NCBI GenBank assembly: GCA_903879875.1
Contig: CAIRNC010000476.1
Location: 1-23,104, forward strand
Length of the DNA stretch: 23,104 bases
DNA from: an uncultured Bacteroidota bacterium
GTDB taxonomy: Bacteria; Bacteroidota; Bacteroidia; Flavobacteriales; Flavobacteriaceae
Reading direction: 5' to 3'
The notes beneath the pieces are model-generated. The model did no database searches. It was not told the origin of the DNA and worked only from the letters and a program-made list of their open reading frames with translations. The position numbers were made by a program, and so were the translations under genes. Below are positions 21,236-23,104 of the stretch, piece by piece (positions within the stretch are counted from its first letter, which is position 1; each line of letters begins with the position of its first letter).

Positions 21236-23104
21236 TTACAAAACGAGTAAACCAAAATCTCGTAAGGTTTGTATCGGCTTAGAATGCCAAAATAATTCGA
21301 AATGTTCGAAATGGGTTTCAAAATCATCTTTTAATTCTGAAAATGTATGCGTTTTAGTTGTACTAACAGTAACTTTATCTAGCATTTTCACGAGCCATTC
21401 CCCTTCATTCCTAGAAGTTTGAATGGAGAAACTTTCTTTATTATCATGAAAAGTCAAAGTTGCCATTTCCCATGAACTTCCTTTTTTCGATTTTACAAAA
21501 TAGGTTACAGAAGGCTTCCCTCCTATCCAAACGATTTTAGAATTTGCTTTAACATTAAAATCAGCATCTTCTTGCAAAGCATCGCTTATGAAATGTTCTG
21601 GAATTTTTGTTTTGGGTATTTTAAAATCGAACCAATCTTGCAATTCAAAGTCAAAACAAATGCCGTGCATAAAATTGTATAACGATTTTTTCAATCCAAA
21701 ACTAAATTGACCATGATCGATTCCTGTCAAATCTTTAAAATTAATATCGTTGTTAGCAAAAGTTCCTATAGATTCCGTTTCTTTTACAACGCCAAATTTC
21801 TCAGGATTCATTCCAACAGGACTATGTGCAGTCATCGCAAATTGATGCCAAAAACCCGATTGTAGGACGCCGACTTCAAACAATTGCCGCACCATTTCGA
21901 GGCTATCTACCGTTTCTTGAACCGTTTGAGTCGGATAACCATACATTAAATACGCATGAACCATAACTCCTGCCTGAGTGAAATTTCGAGTTACCTTGGC
22001 AACTTGTTCGACGGTTACGCCTTTGTCTATCAACTTTAACAATCGATCCGATGCAACTTCTAGTCCACCTGAAACAGCAATACAACCCGATGCTTTTAAT
22101 AAAATGCATAGATCTTGACTAAAACTTTTTTCAAAACGAATGTTTGTCCACCAAGTTACAACCAACTTTCGACGCACAATTTCTAATGCCAAAGCTCGCA
22201 TTAAAGCAGGTGGCGCAGCCTCATCAACAAAATGAAAACCGGTTTCTCCTGTTTGCGCAATTATTTCCTCCATTCTATCACACAATAATTGGGCAGTAAT
22301 GGGTTCATAAACTTTAATATAATCTAACGAAATATCACAAAAAGTACATTTCCCCCAATAACATCCGTGAGCCATTGTGAGCTTATTCCATCGGCCATCA
22401 CTCCACATTCGGTGCATTGGATTTACAATTTCTATTACTGAAATGTAGTTGTCTAAAAACAAATCAGAATAATCGGGCGTACCAACTTCAGCTTGTTTGT
22501 AATCACTTCTAGTTGTGTCATTTTTATAAACAACAACTCCGTTTTCTAATAAAAAGGTGCGCTTATACTTTTGTGTTTCAATATCATTCGATGCACATGC
22601 ATCTACTAATAATTCAACAGGTAATTCACCATCATCTAACGTAATGTAATCGAAAAACTCAAATACTCTAGCGTCAGAAAGCGAGCGTAATTCCGTATTT
22701 GGAAAACCGCCACCCATAGCAATTTTTATGTGTGGGTGATTTTTTTTGACCCATTGCGCACAGCGAAAAGCTGCGTACAAATTCCCTGGAAAAGGAACAG
22801 AAATTAATACCAAACTAGGTTCGATAGTATGCACTTTATCTTTCAAAAGCGAAATAAGGATATCGTCTATAAAAGTAGTCTCGTTTTGTAAGGCTGCATA
22901 TAATTCATCAAATGAGTTGGCGCTTCTGCCCAAACGCTCCGCATAACGACTGAAACCAAAATTTTCATCGACACATTCTACTATAAAATCAGAAATATCT
23001 TCGAGATATAATGTTGCGAGATGTTTGGCTTTATCCTGCGTTCCCATTGTTCCAAAAGCCCAATCCATTTCGTCTAATTGCGAAAATCGTGAAGCCTCAG
23101 GAAG
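21236..23104 (-). CDS. Radical SAM protein, probably with a B12-binding-like N-terminal domain (5' end beyond window)
   Basis: The first in-window ATG is at 23068, but the frame stays open upstream to the right edge (the added residues read LPEASRFSQLDE), so the true start is probably outside the window. An N-terminal Rossmann-like part (VLISVPFPGNLYAAFRCAQWVKK, IAMGGGFPNTEL, ITLDDGELPVELL) resembles cobalamin-binding domains of class B radical SAM enzymes; the classic DxHxxG motif is not visible. The radical SAM core begins at GCYWGKCTFCDI with the CxxxCxxC cluster ligands, followed by FHFVDEAAPP and the glycine-rich AVSGGLEVASDRLL. The C-terminal ~170 residues are a separate, unrecognised domain. 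It probably acts as a methyltransferase or another radical-based modifying enzyme; substrate unknown. The neighbouring redox operon is convergent and not obviously related. Confidence 0.85.
   Translation of the reverse strand, partial: LPEASRFSQLDEMDWAFGTMGTQDKAKHLATLYLEDISDFIVECVDENFGFSRYAERLGRSANSFDELYAALQNETTFIDDILISLLKDKVHTIEPSLVLISVPFPGNLYAAFRCAQWVKKNHPHIKIAMGGGFPNTELRSLSDARVFEFFDYITLDDGELPVELLVDACASNDIETQKYKRTFLLENGVVVYKNDTTRSDYKQAEVGTPDYSDLFLDNYISVIEIVNPMHRMWSDGRWNKLTMAHGCYWGKCTFCDISLDYIKVYEPITAQLLCDRMEEIIAQTGETGFHFVDEAAPPALMRALALEIVRRKLVVTWWTNIRFEKSFSQDLCILLKASGCIAVSGGLEVASDRLLKLIDKGVTVEQVAKVTRNFTQAGVMVHAYLMYGYPTQTVQETVDSLEMVRQLFEVGVLQSGFWHQFAMTAHSPVGMNPEKFGVVKETESIGTFANNDINFKDLTGIDHGQFSFGLKKSLYNFMHGICFDFELQDWFDFKIPKTKIPEHFISDALQEDADFNVKANSKIVWIGGKPSVTYFVKSKKGSSWEMATLTFHDNKESFSIQTSRNEGEWLVKMLDKVTVSTTKTHTFSELKDDFETHFEHFELFWHSKPIQTLRDFGLLVL

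Overview
The window looks like chromosome from a member of the Flavobacteriia, probably Flavobacterium or a close relative. The DNA is A+T-rich. A very large secreted protein ends in a type IX secretion (T9SS) type A sorting domain. Several promoters match the Bacteroidota -7 box TAnnTTTG, Shine-Dalgarno sequences are mostly absent, and several neighbours (DUF2911 protein, DUF6952-like protein, HisKA_3 kinase with TPR sensor) belong to families common in this group. This assignment is inferred from the sequence only.

Region A (1-10265) is a surface-protein and signalling block. An RCC1-repeat secreted protein (cut by the window edge) and a 1,734-residue PKD/Ig-like T9SS cargo protein are transcribed leftwards. 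Upstream lie two divergent response regulators, one NarL-type with an intact receiver and one LytTR-type whose receiver has lost its phosphoacceptor Asp. A hairpin-rich 450-base gap, a 53-residue lipoprotein with its own terminator, and a TPR/HisKA_3 sensor kinase follow. A short motif, TTACGGT, forms a direct repeat with a 22-base period upstream of the giant gene and a perfect palindrome between the two regulators. The inference is that one of these regulators controls both sites.

Region B (about 10278-15080) is a small integrative element next to a tRNA-Ser(GCU) gene. It holds a Bacteroidota-type tyrosine recombinase, an HTH_17/excisionase-like protein, a DnaD-like winged-helix protein, a DnaC/IstB-like AAA+ ATPase preceded by a truncated copy of its own N-terminus, and one unrecognised protein. 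No capsid, relaxase or conjugation genes are visible, so it resembles a satellite, a decayed prophage or a mobilisable remnant. The two ATPase-like ORFs sit between direct 42-base repeats. Repeated CACAAGT sites lie beside the integrase.

Region C (15137-23104) is ordinary chromosomal content. It holds tRNA-Ser with promoter and terminator, a VanX-like lipoprotein dipeptidase, a DUF2911 protein, a repeat-rich 540-base gap, a large APC-family amino-acid permease, a peroxiredoxin/thioredoxin/DUF6952-like redox cluster, and a radical SAM protein whose reading frame stays open through the right edge.

The best candidates for something undescribed are the TTACGGT-linked regulator and giant-adhesin circuit with its pseudo-receiver, the structured leader before the tiny lipoprotein, and the repeat-bounded ATPase duplication in the mobile element. 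None of these is proved by sequence inspection alone.
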